Part shown: positions 45,380-59,650 of the stretch, piece after piece
How the letters are laid out: every line of letters begins with the position of its first letter
Position numbering within the stretch: the first letter of the stretch is position 1
Source of the DNA: Adiantum capillus-veneris
Taxonomy: Eukaryota > Streptophyta > Polypodiopsida > Polypodiales > Pteridaceae
Direction: 5' to 3'
Length of the DNA: 64,000 nt
NCBI GenBank assembly: GCA_014529385.2
Contig: CM043960.1
Location: 27,419,896-27,483,895 of the forward strand
Notes under the pieces: model-generated
The model's database searches: none
What the model was told of the DNA's origin: nothing
Seen by the model: only the letters and a program-made list of their open reading frames with translations
Made by a program: the position numbers and the translations under genes

Positions 45380-45901
45380 TTATCTATAGTGTTTGAACAA
45401 TAAAATTGCATGCCAAATAGGGCCAAATTTGTAACCACCAGTAGCGAGAGGAGAAATGAGCATCTTGGCTCCTGCAAAGACAGAACTGAAAATTATGATT
45501 CCCAAGAGTGTGCCAAGAATCCACCATAGATGGCCGCTTTGTTGGTGTGGTGAGCTCCAGTTGTCTTCAAAATCTTGCTTACTGCCACAACCGGAAAAGC
45601 TTGCAAGCATATCATGCTTCTCTTGGGTGTGCTCAAACATGTCAGTTGCCTTTTCTGATGTTGATAGTAAGCCACCTACCTTGCTGCTTAAATACAAGCG
45701 TAATCCACTCACCTCTCTCCAAAGAGAGGATGCACTATTTGTAAAAAATTGCATCAAATTGGGAACGAGGCCTTCATTCTTGCATTCTATCAGCCTTTTG
45801 TCTATCCATGGCTCCTTAACTTTGATCTCCATGCTGATCTTACCTCTATATGTTCTAGTGCTTAACCATAACCATAAGTATGGTGCATCCCATGCAAACA
45901 C
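45380..45901 (-). CDS. TE-I ORF with a C-terminal transmembrane segment, unknown function
   Basis: This 173-codon ORF is the last in the interior, before the 3' LTR, which is the place of env-like ORFs in some plant gypsy elements. Residues about 125-149 (LWWILGTLLGIIIFSSVFAG and the next few) form a clear hydrophobic membrane helix; a short hydrophobic patch lies near residues 8-13. Residues 27-100 look helical and charged (EKATDMFEHTQEKHDML). The ATG at 45899-45901 is the first in frame, and earlier frames could have been lost. I see no signal peptide of a typical kind and no known family. A chance membrane-like stretch or a captured host fragment is also possible. Confidence 0.5.
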   Translation of the reverse strand: MFAWDAPYLWLWLSTRTYRGKISMEIKVKEPWIDKRLIECKNEGLVPNLMQFFTNSASSLWREVSGLRLYLSSKVGGLLSTSEKATDMFEHTQEKHDMLASFSGCGSKQDFEDNWSSPHQQSGHLWWILGTLLGIIIFSSVFAGAKMLISPLATGGYKFGPIWHAILLFKHYR

Positions 45902-46077
45902 AATGCTGTGTTACGGAGGAGTCTGGAACATCATTAAAAGGTTGGAAACATGTTGATCATCAAACTCTGAACACCCTTGGATGAATTACCCATCTCCAAG
46001 TTTATAACACCTTTTAGTAGACTAGAGGCATTACCCATATCTAAGTCTATGACACTACACAATAAAGTCTTACTCGG

Positions 46078-46940
46078 CTACCAAGCCCTTGGAATAATAT
46101 CCAACTCCAAACCTTCATTCATACTTACCTCTTTGTTATGGTCCTCTGGTGAAATTTCCTTGATGCAAGATGCCTTCAACTCTCTACACTGTTCTTGGTC
46201 CATGCTGGTGCACATGCTTCTGTTTTCAAAGTCCTCCCCTTTGCTTGATGCGTTGTCCATCTTTTGCAAAGCCTTGCTAGCAGGCTGGTTTTCCTCTTCT
46301 CTCATATCTTCCATGCTCTTTACATTCCTCTTACTATGACGAGGCCTGATCAACACTTTACACCTTCTTACCCTTAGTGCCCAATGCTGGCAATTGATCG
46401 CTTTGGTGTCTACTTCACCCAAGGTTAGAGATGTACTAGCATTTGTAACATAATTTTCTTGACTTACCTCCCTCATTGGGGTAGCATCGTTTGATTCTTT
46501 AACCTCTTGTTCCACTGCTTCAGTCCTTTGAACAAACTTCTCGCTTGACCCTTCTTTTGTTATCTTCATCTTGACCTCTTTTGCAAGACCAATGACACTT
46601 TGTGTGCGGGTACTAATTGGTGGTGGGCATAGGATGAGTGGCGGTGATTGCATCGGTGGCTGTCGGACTTGAACTGGTGGGACTAGATGTGGTTGCACGC
46701 CTACTGCTGGTGGGATTTGAACAGGTGGGATGGGTTGCCTGGGCGGCGGTGATCTCATCCTTGGTGGAGAAATCTGATTCTTCCTTCCTCCTCTATTGAG
46801 GTTCTGCCTTCTTGGATGTGGCCATGAGGCATTGTCATCCTTGTTGGAAACCACACAAGCGATGTCGAAGTCATCCAGAAAGTCGGTGGTGAAGTCTTCT
46901 CCCTTATTTCCACTGAACGTGGGAAAGAGACACTTGCCAT
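46078..46940 (-). pseudogene. TE-I gag-like start and proline-rich frame
   Basis: At about 46850-46940 a frame without its own ATG reads FPTFSGNKGEDFTTDFLDDF, like the start of retroelement capsid domains. The open frame 46078-46854 (258 codons) follows on, with a run of proline-rich repeats at residues 30-80 (PPVQIPPAVGVQPHLVPPVQ), then a charged C-terminal half with no recognised domain. It sits downstream of the zinc knuckle, the reverse of the usual gag order, so the interior may have been rearranged. Confidence 0.4.
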
Positions 46941-47079
46941 GGTACTAACTCAGGAAATTACAAACTTTTTTTTTTTCACAAATGACATTGGCGGCTCATA
47001 GCATCTTTTCACAGGGTTGGGTGGATAGATTTAAAACACGCTAAAAATGGATCGCAAAGCTAGAACAGAATAAAGATGC

Positions 47080-47478
47080 TTACATCAAAAGAGTGATAGT
47101 AATCCAGAAGGGGCAAGATGATGGGACGAGGGGATCTGAGGATTTCATCAAGCATTTTCGCTCCGAATAGAAAAACAAACTTTGCTGGTAGAATATCTTC
47201 CTATCAATGTAAACGTTTACATGCATGTGTTGCAAGAAACGGAAAGGAAAGACTTCTGGCCGATTGTTATTATCCATGTCGGGTGTAGGGAACTGATTAC
47301 TTAGGGTTGCGTACCTCAAGTGTTGACAAGGTGACACCTTCACCACATGCCTCTACCTCTTGTAGAAGTCTGCACAATCCTCCACATTAGGTTCAAAACA
47401 GACTGGGTAAGAAGAGTCTACCTCAATCGGCTTTCCAATTTTGAATGCGGCAGTGACGCTTGGGTGGCCGAACTTCAT
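47080..47478 (-). pseudogene. TE-I unknown reading frame with one TAG
   Basis: From ATG at 47476-47478 a frame of about 132 codons (MKFGHPSVTAAFKIGKPIEV ...) runs to 47080, broken only by a TAG at 47353-47355, after FYKR. The later part (YATLSNQFPTPDMDNNNRPE, FLQHMHVNVYIDRKIF) looks like real protein. I do not recognise it. A Trp or Gln codon may have stood at the stop. Confidence 0.35.
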
Positions 47479-47671
47479 TTGAACTCTCTAGGCCTAGAGA
47501 GAGCGTAGGCCCACTTGCGTCCACCAAATCCTTTAGGATTTCTGTCTTAGACTTTGCAGTTGATGTAGTTGACGACTCCTCTCAGACCATTAGAGAGAAA
47601 ACACTTGGTGCTATGGCGTGAGAGTGCTGCGGTTTTCAAAAGCAAAACTCACCGTGCTTTCTTCACTTCCT

Positions 47672-47935
47672 CTATCGGCACTCATTGACAGAATGTTTTG
47701 GTTGACAATAGTGACAACATTTTGTAGCCTTCCCACCTGATGCTCTCAGCTTGTGGTTAGCACGAGCAATATGAGATAGGGAATTTACCTCTTGGATGTT
47801 TACGACGGTGTATTCTGGGAGTAGCACTTTGATGAAGGCGGTCAGTGCTTCTCCGGTCTCCTCTTCCTCCATTCTCCGGTTAAAGAATTCTTCAGCCATT
47901 CGTCCATGGTTGATGATGTGTGTTGTCTTTAGCAT
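47672..47935 (-). CDS. TE-I short ORF ending in a zinc knuckle
   Basis: The 87-codon ORF starts 48 bases after the LTR end, close behind the PBS. Its C-terminus carries CHYCQPKHSVNEC, a C-x2-C-x3-H-x4-C knuckle as found in gag nucleocapsids. The part before it (MEEEETGEALTAFIKVLLPE) is helical. It is probably the end of a gag whose capsid part was lost, or a compact gag. Confidence 0.5.
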   Translation of the reverse strand: MLKTTHIINHGRMAEEFFNRRMEEEETGEALTAFIKVLLPEYTVVNIQEVNSLSHIARANHKLRASGGKATKCCHYCQPKHSVNECR

Positions 47936-47963
47936 TGTAAACTGGAGGTTTTCGAGAAGCCCT

Positions 47964-47981
47964 CCTCAGTGGGGGCACTAA
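47964..47981 (-). other. TE-I primer-binding site
   Basis: After the LTR end (CTCGTCA) the minus strand reads TTTAGTGCCCCCACTGAGG. It resembles the TE-C site (TGGTGCCCCCATGGAGG). The TGG start is altered to TAG. The tRNA is not identified. Confidence 0.6.
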
Positions 47982-47982
47982 A

Positions 47983-50781
<2,799 letters not shown>

Positions 50782-51306
50782 CCTCCTAGGTCTAGGCTTG
50801 CCTTGTGTGAGGGTGTGTGTGTTCTCTCTCATGTCCCTACTTGTAGGGCTCGCCCCCTCCTTGTAGGGATCCTTGTTGACTTTTTGACACCTCAAGCCTC
50901 TCAACCTTGGGACCGATTCCCACCACAAGCTCGGCCCTTAAGCCCTTCAAGCTTGGGCCAGGTTCCCACCTCAAGTACAACCCTAGCATCTCAAGCACCT
51001 CAAGCATCTCAGTCATCAAGCACGACAAGCACCTCAAGCTTGGAATGGGTTCCCACCTCAAGCATAGCCCTAGCTTACCTAAGGTCCAAGCCTTTTCACA
51101 CTAAATATGGAAGTCTTTAATGAAGCTAACCCTATGGTCTTTTAAACTCCATTAGCATTTCTCTTTGATAGACCATCTCCCGTTTTGGGCTCATTACCTT
51201 TGGCCCCGTGCTGAGATGCATCTAAAGTACATATCTATATTGTAACTCTTGTTCTTGTTTATTATCTCACATTAAGTGATTAGTGTAATATGAGAAAATC
51301 CTTTGG
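50782..51306 (-). repeat. TE-G middle LTR, proximal part
   Basis: It continues 42082 across the TE-I insertion and matches 37998-38400: minus-strand GATTTTCTCATATTA, ACAAGAACAAGAGTTAC and the AAGCACCTCAAGC words. The first 30 or so bases of the LTR are missing where it meets TE-G2 near 51306. Confidence 0.8.
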
Positions 51307-51309
51307 GTA

Positions 51310-52920
51310 AAGTTAGCATAAGGAGGAGCATGAGATTCATACATTACTTTTTCACATAGTGAGTTAGTAACGCATAGTCTATTGCCATAGTCTAACGCAT
51401 AGTCTATTGCCATAGTAACGCATAGTAAATGGTTCCTCTTTCTTTCCTAATGCAAGGGCTGAAATCACATCTCTAAAATCGGGATCAATATCATAGAAGA
51501 TAGATCATTGTGAGTTGCTATGGAAACCACATTCACTCTCAGTCATCTTGAGAGTGCATCGGCTACTTGATTATGCTTGCCACCAATGTGAGCAATATGA
51601 AAATGAAATTGCGAAAGGAAATTTGTCCACCTCATTTGTTTGTCAGAGAGCTTGGCCTGCGTCATGAAGTACTTAAGGCTTTGGTGATCCGTCTGCACAG
51701 AATGAAAGGAGTCCCCAGTAAATAGTGCTTCCACGAGTCTAAGGAATGTAGAACTGTGAGGAGTTCCTTTTCATATATTCCTAGATCTTGCTAAACAAGG
51801 TCGAGCCTTCGACTTTCATAGGCTATGGTGTGCCCTTCTTGGAGCAAAACAGCTCCAAGAAAATCACCACAAGCATCACATTGGACCTCAAATGTCTTTG
51901 AGAGATCTGACAGTGTAAGCACAGGTCGAGAGATAAACTTTTGTTTAAGATTTTCAAAAGCATTGTTCTCCTTGTCAAACCATGTATACCTAAAGTTTTT
52001 CTTTGTTAGGTCATGTAATGGTCCCACGATTTGTGAGAAATTTTCTTTGAAGCGTCTATAGTATGCACACATACCTATAAAGCTTCTTAGTTCATGAAGA
52101 TTCCTTGGATAAGGCCATCCTTTTATTACCTCTAGCTTTGATGGATCCATTTGGATTCCACTTGAGAGATAATGTGACATAAATACTGAATCTCTTGTAA
52201 GAAAAACTCACTTTTCTCTGGATCAATATAAAGTTTATTCTCTCGTAAGACTTGAAATACTACCTAGAGGTGTTGCTTGTGTTTGTCTAGTGAATTAGAG
52301 TAAATGATTCTATCATCAAAGAGCACTCCATTAAAGGTTTGGTGAGGTCTGAATAGCTTCTCCATCAAGCGGTTAAATGTGGCTGGTGCATTGGTCAAAC
52401 CAAAAGGCATGGCAATGTATTCGTAAAGGCCAAAGGTAGTGAAAACTGCGGTCTTTACAATGTCTTGATCAACTATCCTTATTTGATGGTAGCCACTTTT
52501 TAGGTCAGTCCCACTGAAGTAGGTTGACCCTTGCAACTTATCAAATAGGTCTTCTACCTGTGGAATGGGAAACCTATTTTTGATAGTGATCCTATTTAGT
52601 GCTCTATAGTCGACACACATACGATATGTGCCGTCTTTGTTTTGCACTAATAACACGGGTAAACAAAATGGAGATGAGCTAGGCCGAACCATGACCTTCT
52701 CAACTAACTCATGCACTTGCCGAATAATCTCCTCTTGTTGAGCTTGAGAAACTCTATAAAGAGGTTTATTAGGCGGTGAACTTCCTAGAAGAAGTTCAAT
52801 TGCATGGTCATCATTGACTCGTTTAGGAGGTAGCTCACAAGGGATGTCGTCAATAAAAACATCTTGAAATCCCTTGAGAAAATTGGATAACTCTAATTTT
52901 TTGTGATTATGTATATTTTT
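51310..52920 (-). pseudogene. TE-G2 reverse transcriptase, RNase H and HHCC start
   Basis: RT pieces at 52264-52716 (MVRPSSSPFCLPVLLV, RITIKNRFPIP, LFDDRIIYS) and 51791-52180 (MDPSKLEVIKGWPYPRNL, MCAYYRRFKENFSQ, VLTLSDLSKTFEVQCDA), and the RNase H end at 51543-51734 (TDHQSLKYFM, HNQVADALSR). At 51310-51540 traces of the HHCC region are left, then the LTR begins, so the integrase core is deleted. The short piece CGCATAGTCTATTGCCATAG is repeated near 51380-51410. The RT Asp pair is present but frames are broken. Confidence 0.82.
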
Positions 52921-53099
52921 TTTGCTAAAGCATTAGGTTCATTTTGAGAATCTTTAACAAAAATCATGTACACGGAAATAGAGCTCTTTATTAACTTATT
53001 GAAAGATTGGGTATGTACAATGGGTATGGTGTTACCCAAATCCTTAGCATCAATGTACATATCTTTTTCCTTGAACCTAAAGTAGATTTTCCTTTCAAG

Positions 53100-54324
53100 G
53101 AATTAAACATTGGCAGCCATGCGATCAAACCATGGTGCCCCTAGGATTACATCCTCGTGCTTGAGAGGGGAGATAAAGAAGTCCTCTTTGTCCACATAGC
53201 TTTGGACATGGAGCCTCAATTTCCCAATTAAGGGAGTGACTGAAGCTTCTTGCCCCTTGAAAGCACCATCAGTGGGTAGGACATCTTCCATCTCAGAGGC
53301 TTGGATGCCTAGCTTGGTGGCCAACTCTGTGAAAATGAAATCGTGAGTAGAACCAGGGTCAAAGAGAATAAAAGCATCATGTTCTCTTACCTTTCCCCAA
53401 GCATGGCATAGAGGACATCCTTTGTGGTGAGCTTCCTCTTCTTGGATTTTGACCAAGGTAGCTCTAGGAGGCTCTTTTTGTGTATTCTTGTGGGAACAAG
53501 CACGATAAGCATGCCCTTGCTCCCCGCACTTGACAGCAACGGCTATCTTTACGATAACACTCAACCTCTTCAGGAGAGAGTTTATTTTCGCCTTTTGTAA
53601 ACTCCCTTCTCCTTAGCTTTGTTGTTGTTGGTGTTTCCTTTAGGAGACTTTTGGACATTGTCCTTCCCCTTAGGCTCATTATTACGGTCCTTGTTCTCTG
53701 TGGGCTTAAGATTTCTCTTAGCCCCTTGTTGTAAATTGATTCGTGAAGCCACATGGTATGGTGTATGACCGCAGATATGGTGCGTGGCCTTTGGGAGTTG
53801 ACATACTCCCGGGCATACTCCTCCATATCTTCAGTTAGACCCGCACAAAATTGTTGTTTTTTCTCCCCAAAATCCATCTTTTTGAAGACAGTGGCTTTCA
53901 GATGTAAGTCCCAAAACTTGTCTACATATTTGTGAATAGATTTGTAGGGAGAGAGCTTCAAGATTTTCCATTCGGTGAGTACTTTGCCTTTGGCATCGAT
54001 AGCCAAAAACTGCTTCATGATGGAAGCTCTTAAAGCTTTCCATGTTTGTGGGGATTCACCGTTTGCCTGTAGGCTAGACCACCATTGCCTGGTGGACTTT
54101 TGAAAATGCATAGCTACATGGCATAGCTTAGAGGACTCTGTGAAGCCCTCATCTCCAAACGCCACATCGGATTGTTGGATGAAGGCCAAGACTTTGTCTG
54201 TAGCACCAAAGGTGCCATCGTAGGTAAAGAAAGAGATGTTCTTTCCTCCCTCTTTGAAATTATTTCTCCTCTGAAGAAAGTGATGGTGCAACTCTCGAAG
54301 GCCATAGGAAATCCTACGCCGCAT
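53100..54324 (-). pseudogene. TE-G2 gag and protease
   Basis: The gag frame 53464-54324 has SFFTYDGTFGATDKVLAFIQ, HVAMHFQKSTRQWWSSL and EYVNSQRPRT; the frame changes near the zinc knuckle. The knuckle region is CQVRGARACL in one frame and CGEQGHAYRAC in the next (53103-53564). The protease follows with ILFDPGSTHDFIF. At 54335 the homology to TE-D stops abruptly, so the basic Ser/Pro-rich gag N-terminus and the LTR are missing. Confidence 0.82.
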
Positions 54325-54435
54325 GGAAGAGGTCCCTACGGGCCCGTCGGGAATACTAAAAAGCCTAGCGAGCTCGCAGAATTATATATATGTGGGCCTG
54401 ATCGGGTCCGCTGGGTGTTATTTCTTGCTTTCATC

Positions 54436-54564
<129 letters not shown>

Positions 54565-54814
54565 CGTTGACCACCTTTGCAGGTACGTCGAGAGTAGAGA
54601 GGAGAGAGGGAGAGAGGGGTCGTGTGGGAGCGTGCTCTACGTCGCAGTGTGTGGCAGCAATGGAGTACGTGACCACACGATCTGGGTATGTGTTGTGTGT
54701 GTGTGTGTATGCATTGTGTGGTAGCGTCCCTTTTGTCGTATTGCACGGAAGTGATAAGGTACCTTACCACACAATGGGAGTGTGTGTGTAAGCTGTTCTA
54801 CAGAACAATGATTA

Positions 54815-55125
54815 TCACGGTGGCATCACCTCGGTGACCAGGGAAGACGGTGTCCTTGTGGTAAGTATTGGCTTATTGGCTGGGTACTACGTCGGTAACG
54901 TGGAGAATCTAGTATCCTTATGGTAAGTAAACTTTCCTTTCCCTTAACCAAAAAACATATGGGCATCGATCGGTAACGCGGCTATATGATGTTTGTATGC
55001 AAGCCATTATTTCTCCTTAGATTCAGGCGGCACTCGATTGGTAACGCGGCTAATAGAGTGTTGTTTGTTAGAAGCATTTGTTTTTGCATAAATGTGGCAT
55101 TCAGGTCGTTAACCTGGCCGTACGG
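54815..55125. repeat. Degenerate tandem array with GGTAACGCGGC core
   Basis: The core CGGTAACGCGGCTA or a close variant occurs near 54832, 54893, 54971, 55039 and 55107, at distances of 61, 78, 68 and 68 bases. Flanks share GGCA..CGAT before it. One more copy (CGGTAACGTGGCTG) lies near 57360. Unit meaning is unknown. Confidence 0.65.
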
Positions 55126-55219
55126 ACGTTGGGACAACCAAAGTGTGTCGACTCTAGAAGGTGACATGGACAGATATCTGCAATCTAGCAGAAGCTTGGC
55201 AAAAGGCTGGAGCAGCTAG

Positions 55220-57300
55220 GAAGATCATGGGATGACAAGCAGCAACAGAAATGTATGCCTGATGTGGTCTATAGGCCAAGGAAGGCTCCATGAGGGGCTA
55301 ATTGGGGAAGCAAATGAAGGAGATGAAAAGTGGAACTTTTGGATCCAGGAATGTAGAGCTTGAATTGCTGAAAGAGCAGCTCCTAAAGGCTCGTCAAACG
55401 GAGCCCCGGCTCTCAAGAAATTGCAGTTCAAAGTTAGAGTGTGTAGCAGATCCCCGACGAACAGGGCAGCTAGGGACAGGTGGCACAGGCTGATGTTAGT
55501 GGATGCATGCATAAAGCCCGAGTTATGGAGTGTGCCTATTTTCTTGGATTGCAGATCGGAGCTCTGGTTAGCAAGTTATAGCCATCAGAAGATTTTTCGG
55601 GGGCTGGGTCTGGGCACACTTGCTCGCATTGGAGGATGCACCATCTGGTCTTTTCTGGAGCCCACCCGATGTTTGATGGATGGTATGTTTCATGTGGAAC
55701 TAGTAGTAATTGATAGAATCCCAATCGGAGCTCGGAGCGGGGAGTTATTGAAAGTCAAAGTCGGCAGTTGTTGGCAATGAAAGCGGGGTGCCAAATGATT
55801 TTTTTGGTTTTTTGCACGCATTATTCGAAGGCACACCAAGGCCGAAGTGTGACGAGGTTTAGGTGGTTCGAAGCTGGCAAGGGGTTCTTCCCACTGAGCT
55901 TGACAGGCTGCTCATTGAGCATGTGAGCAGGTAGGTGCTACAGGTTAAAAGAGGCCAAAAAAGTTGGGCATTGGAGAGGTTTTTAGTGAAAAAATTTTCA
56001 TGTAAACGGACTTCTTTGGAGAAGATTCACGGGCAGCCTCCACATGGCAGTGGGTAAACCCACATGCGCTGGAGGAATGAAGTAGGTCGGGGTATTTGAC
56101 CTGGAGTGAGCGCCCCTTTCAAAGCGTGGAAGTGAGAGAGGGAGCTCTCTCTTGGCCTCTGCCCTTCGGCGCTGCAACGAGCTCGGCTAGGCGATTTTGG
56201 GCAATGTCGGTGGCGACGGCGGAGTTAGCACGCCCGCCTGTGGTGGTCCGACTCCTCGCGATAGTGATGACATGGTAGAGCCCGCCAGGGGCACGTGTTC
56301 ACGGCCTTTGAGGCCCCAATTTTTAAGAAGAGAACCCCCCCCAATAGCGACGCTATTGCTTGGAAGGGGAGGGTCCCACAGTAGGGAATGTGTCCCACGA
56401 CAGAGAGAGGAGAAGATCCCAAGGATGTTCAAGGAGCCCAGTCAGGGGAGGGGTCCCGCCAAAGATAGAAAGAGAGAGAGATTAAGCCTGGGACCATGTC
56501 AAAAGGAGAGTCACATGTCCGGTGAACAGCCAGTAGGAGAGGAGAAAATTGAGAAGTTCAAGGGGCTTAGCCTACCACAAAGAGCCGGGATCAAATAAGA
56601 GAGGGAAAGCGTATCCAAGGGGTATCCCAAGTACAGGGTTGGCAAATTGAGCGGACAAAGAAAAGAGGCACCATGCAGATACCAAACACCAAGAAAATTC
56701 CAAGTGGTGATCATGCAAGGAAGTTTCGAAAGTAAGCTCCAGTTAGTTGTACGAGCTAGATAGCTCTTGTTTTTTCATTTTTAGCCTTAGCCAAGCTTTA
56801 TAAAAGGGCATAGAAGTGAATTTTTGAGGGCTTTTTTGCCAGAGAGAGTGATTGGAGGTTTTCAAGCCTGTGTATTGCAAGCTTGCCATTGGAGCTGCAT
56901 ACTTGACTGTACTACCCCCCTATGCAATGATACAAAATATTTGCCCCTACTTCTTGTGTTGCTTCTCCCCATCCCCCTCCTTTTCTCTTGCTCTTTGTGT
57001 ACTTGCCGGTGTTTGCAGAGGGTTTGCTTGCAGCTTGAAGGGTGTCACTAAGAGGGCAGAATTGGGGTGTCTTGTGAGTTGGAAAGGGTGATTTGAGCGG
57101 TGTGGGTGTGCTTGTGCTAAAAGGTTTTTTTTGTGAGGTGTGAGACGATTGTTCGGTATGCTAAGTGGAATTGTTAGTGCAAATTAGCTAATTTGAAGGT
57201 GTGATTAGAGAGGTTAGGGGTGCTGTGGAATCTCTGGGCTATAGAGAGGCAAGCTTTTGTGTGCTGGGTGTGTTCCCTATTCCCCCTCTTCAATGTCATA
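55220..57300 (+). repeat. LTR-like non-coding DNA, plus orientation
   Basis: No credible ORF. Block 55380-55690 (CTCGTCAAACGGAGCCCC, TTGGATTGCAGATCGGAGC, GCAAGTTATAGCC) is shared, in order, with the TE-C LTR and the TE-B LTR. A TATA box at 56799 is followed by a TTTTTGAGGGCTTTTTTGCC start region like that of TE-C. These point to an LTR, solo or with its element lost. Ends and target duplication were not found. Confidence 0.45.
56799..56806 (+). promoter_or_regulatory. TATA box of the LTR-like DNA
   Basis: TATAAAAG followed by GGCATAG. Position and the following T-rich start region match the TE-C LTR. A retrotransposon promoter is inferred. Confidence 0.5.
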
Positions 57301-57479
57301 TAATTTGTATGTGCATGTGCAGTTAATTTTTTAAGTACTAAGAATATGGAATACTTGGTCGGTAACGTGGCTGTGAAGAGTATTTCATATACAAAATGTA
57401 TGAATTGTTTGATTTAGTTATTTTTAACTATCCATATGAAATTATATACTAGCTAATCATATTCAAAAGAATACTTTAT

Positions 57480-57790
57480 TGATCAATCATCGCTATTTTA
57501 AATGCTCCATTTATATAAATTATATGCAAAAAAGTATTTGCACACAAATTGCATGTTAAATATTCTTTTTTATCTTTTTAAAGGACCTCAAGCATTATCG
57601 CTATTTTTAATGCTTCATTTACATAAATTCTCTGTAGAAAAGAATTTGCACACAATTTGCATGTTAAATATTCTTTAGTATCTTTTTAAAGAGCATCAAT
57701 TATCATCACTTTTTTTATTGCTAAATTTACCTAAATTCTATGTTAAAAAGTGTGTGAACACAATTTGCTAGTCCAATTTGTATACTTCCA
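57480..57790. repeat. Degenerate tandem repeat, three units of about 108 bases
   Basis: AT-rich units start near 57489, 57598 and 57700 with ATC.CTATTTT; each has a GCACACAATTTGCATG-like core and TCTTTTTAAAG. The surrounding 57300-58080 has no other signal. Confidence 0.75.
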
Positions 57791-58152
57791 ATGTTTTAAA
57801 TGTTTTTGAAGTTTTTAAGTCAGTGTGTGCTTTGTTTGAACTAGTATATGCACATGGAGAAAAATATAAGTTAAAAATTCAATATATGCTGAAATGTGCT
57901 AGACTGTTAACATGTATTGTTTGATCTGAATTAAGTTCTTATAAACCACTTGTTTGATCTGCATTTTACACGTGTAACAGATTGCAATTTTAGGTGAAGA
58001 TTGTTTTCAATTTTCATCAATATTTTCTTGCACATTTCTTAAAGTCTTCAAGTGGTGATTAAGGGTTTGCCTAAAATAGTGTGAGCATGTTAGTGTCATT
58101 TACAACCATGAATTTGTATTTGAAATGCTGTTCTTTATTGTCCAGTGCAAAT

Positions 58153-59403
58153 ATGACGCCAGATCAAAAGAAAATTATTATGCGTGCCATTCGTAAAGAA
58201 TGTATTTTGGCAATCCCATCATGTGCAGATGATCGCATACAGCAGATTAGTGAAAGCGGTGTCTTCATCAAAGACCTCACAAGCGCTATATGAGAGAAAA
58301 CAGAGCGCATGTTGCGAGTTGAAGGCCAATACGAGTTGTTGATTCCAGCAAGGATTCAAGAATTTGACCCTGACCACAAGGTTAGGACAGTGTTGGGCAA
58401 TATGAAAGTATGTTGTAGAGACTTAAAGAAAGATATCCCACCTGCCTGCGACATGTCAAAATTAGAGCTTTGGGATAAATTGTGGAACGAATAGAAGGTA
58501 AAGATGAAGCGTGTGAAAGCATAGGACCAAGTAGCCTTACCCAAGAGATTGAAGATGGCCCACGATGTGAAAACAACTTTGGGAGGTCTATCCGATGCCA
58601 TTGGTACTGGCATAATCATGCGCACGGCTTTGAATGCAAAGTGCGCTCATCTTGTCGACATCCTTCACGAAGCCTTGGTAGAAGGTATGAGGATTGGAAC
58701 AGGCTCTTTTGGTGTGTGCATGTTGTACACCATCAAAGGAATCTTTTTTTTTCCAGACCATATTACATATGTGGAAAAATGTTACAAGGGATGGAGTCAA
58801 AATTTGACAGCTTTCAGACAGAGCAAGGAATGCACACTTCACCTCTCCATTGTAAGGTGCATTGGCTTTACTACCGAAGTTCCTTGGATCACAATATTCC
58901 CATACTACAATGGGGGTACCGTGGGCGACATGATATGCCGCTTACCATTCACTCACAGATTGTTCAGACGACACATGCACATGCTACAACACGGCTGGAG
59001 GTCATTGCCTGTAGCAAATTTTCCTGTACGGTGCGGATCAAAGCAATGATCAAGAAGATGCCAACCATTTGTCATGCCTTAATCAACAAAGGACATGATC
59101 AAGACAATATGGCCATGTGAGGACGCAGAGATCGAGAAAGGAAGGTGGAAGGTCTCGAAGTGCAACCATGATGCGATCAAAGAAAACACTAAGAGGATTT
59201 ATTTGGAGGTTTATGGCTATCCCCTGCAAAATGCAGATTGTGCACTATATTTTGCAAAAATGTTATATGTTCACTTTGTGCAACATCGACTAGTAGACTT
59301 ATCGTCAAAGGAGACAATTGTTACCACTCATGATTTAAGGGAGAGTTGTGTCACTTTCACCCGAGATGAGTTGGCATTGATAATGGAAGACTCCGACCTA
59401 TAG
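58153..59403 (+). pseudogene. Kinase-like locus, N-lobe recognisable, probably broken
   Basis: From ATG at 58153 (MTPDQKKIIMRAIRKECILA) a helical region follows, with a TGA near 58291 and a TAG near 58492. The frame 58549-59049 then holds a protein-kinase N-lobe pattern: RIGTGSFGVCML (glycine loop), YVEKCYKG, FRQSKECTL, LSIVRCIGFTTEVPWITIF, YNGGTVGDMI. No HRD or DFG motif follows; the next open part (59095-59403) has no domain I know. Splicing could explain some stops, but the missing C-lobe suggests a pseudogene or a captured fragment. A RING-like end follows at 59651. Confidence 0.45.
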
Positions 59404-59650
59404 TTAAAGAGAGAGAAGAATATTTACACGACATAGTTGGCAGAGAAAGATGCAAAAATAACACGGCTTTCTATAGCCACCCAGACACCCCAACCCTCAT
59501 AAGTCCGGATGGAGAAAAGCATTCACCGCTTAAGCCAGGACGTTCAAATCTGACACAGCGAGTGAATCCAACACCTATACAAGGGACACACATCAGCCAC
59601 CTTGTCATGAATCCAGATTTGGTCCCCTCGTCAACTTCAGATGCATCCTC

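Noticed and set aside
55536-56598. ORFs of 60-133 codons in the LTR-like DNA
   Set aside because: Several overlapping frames on both strands, no domain, in DNA that shares non-coding LTR blocks with TE-B and TE-C.
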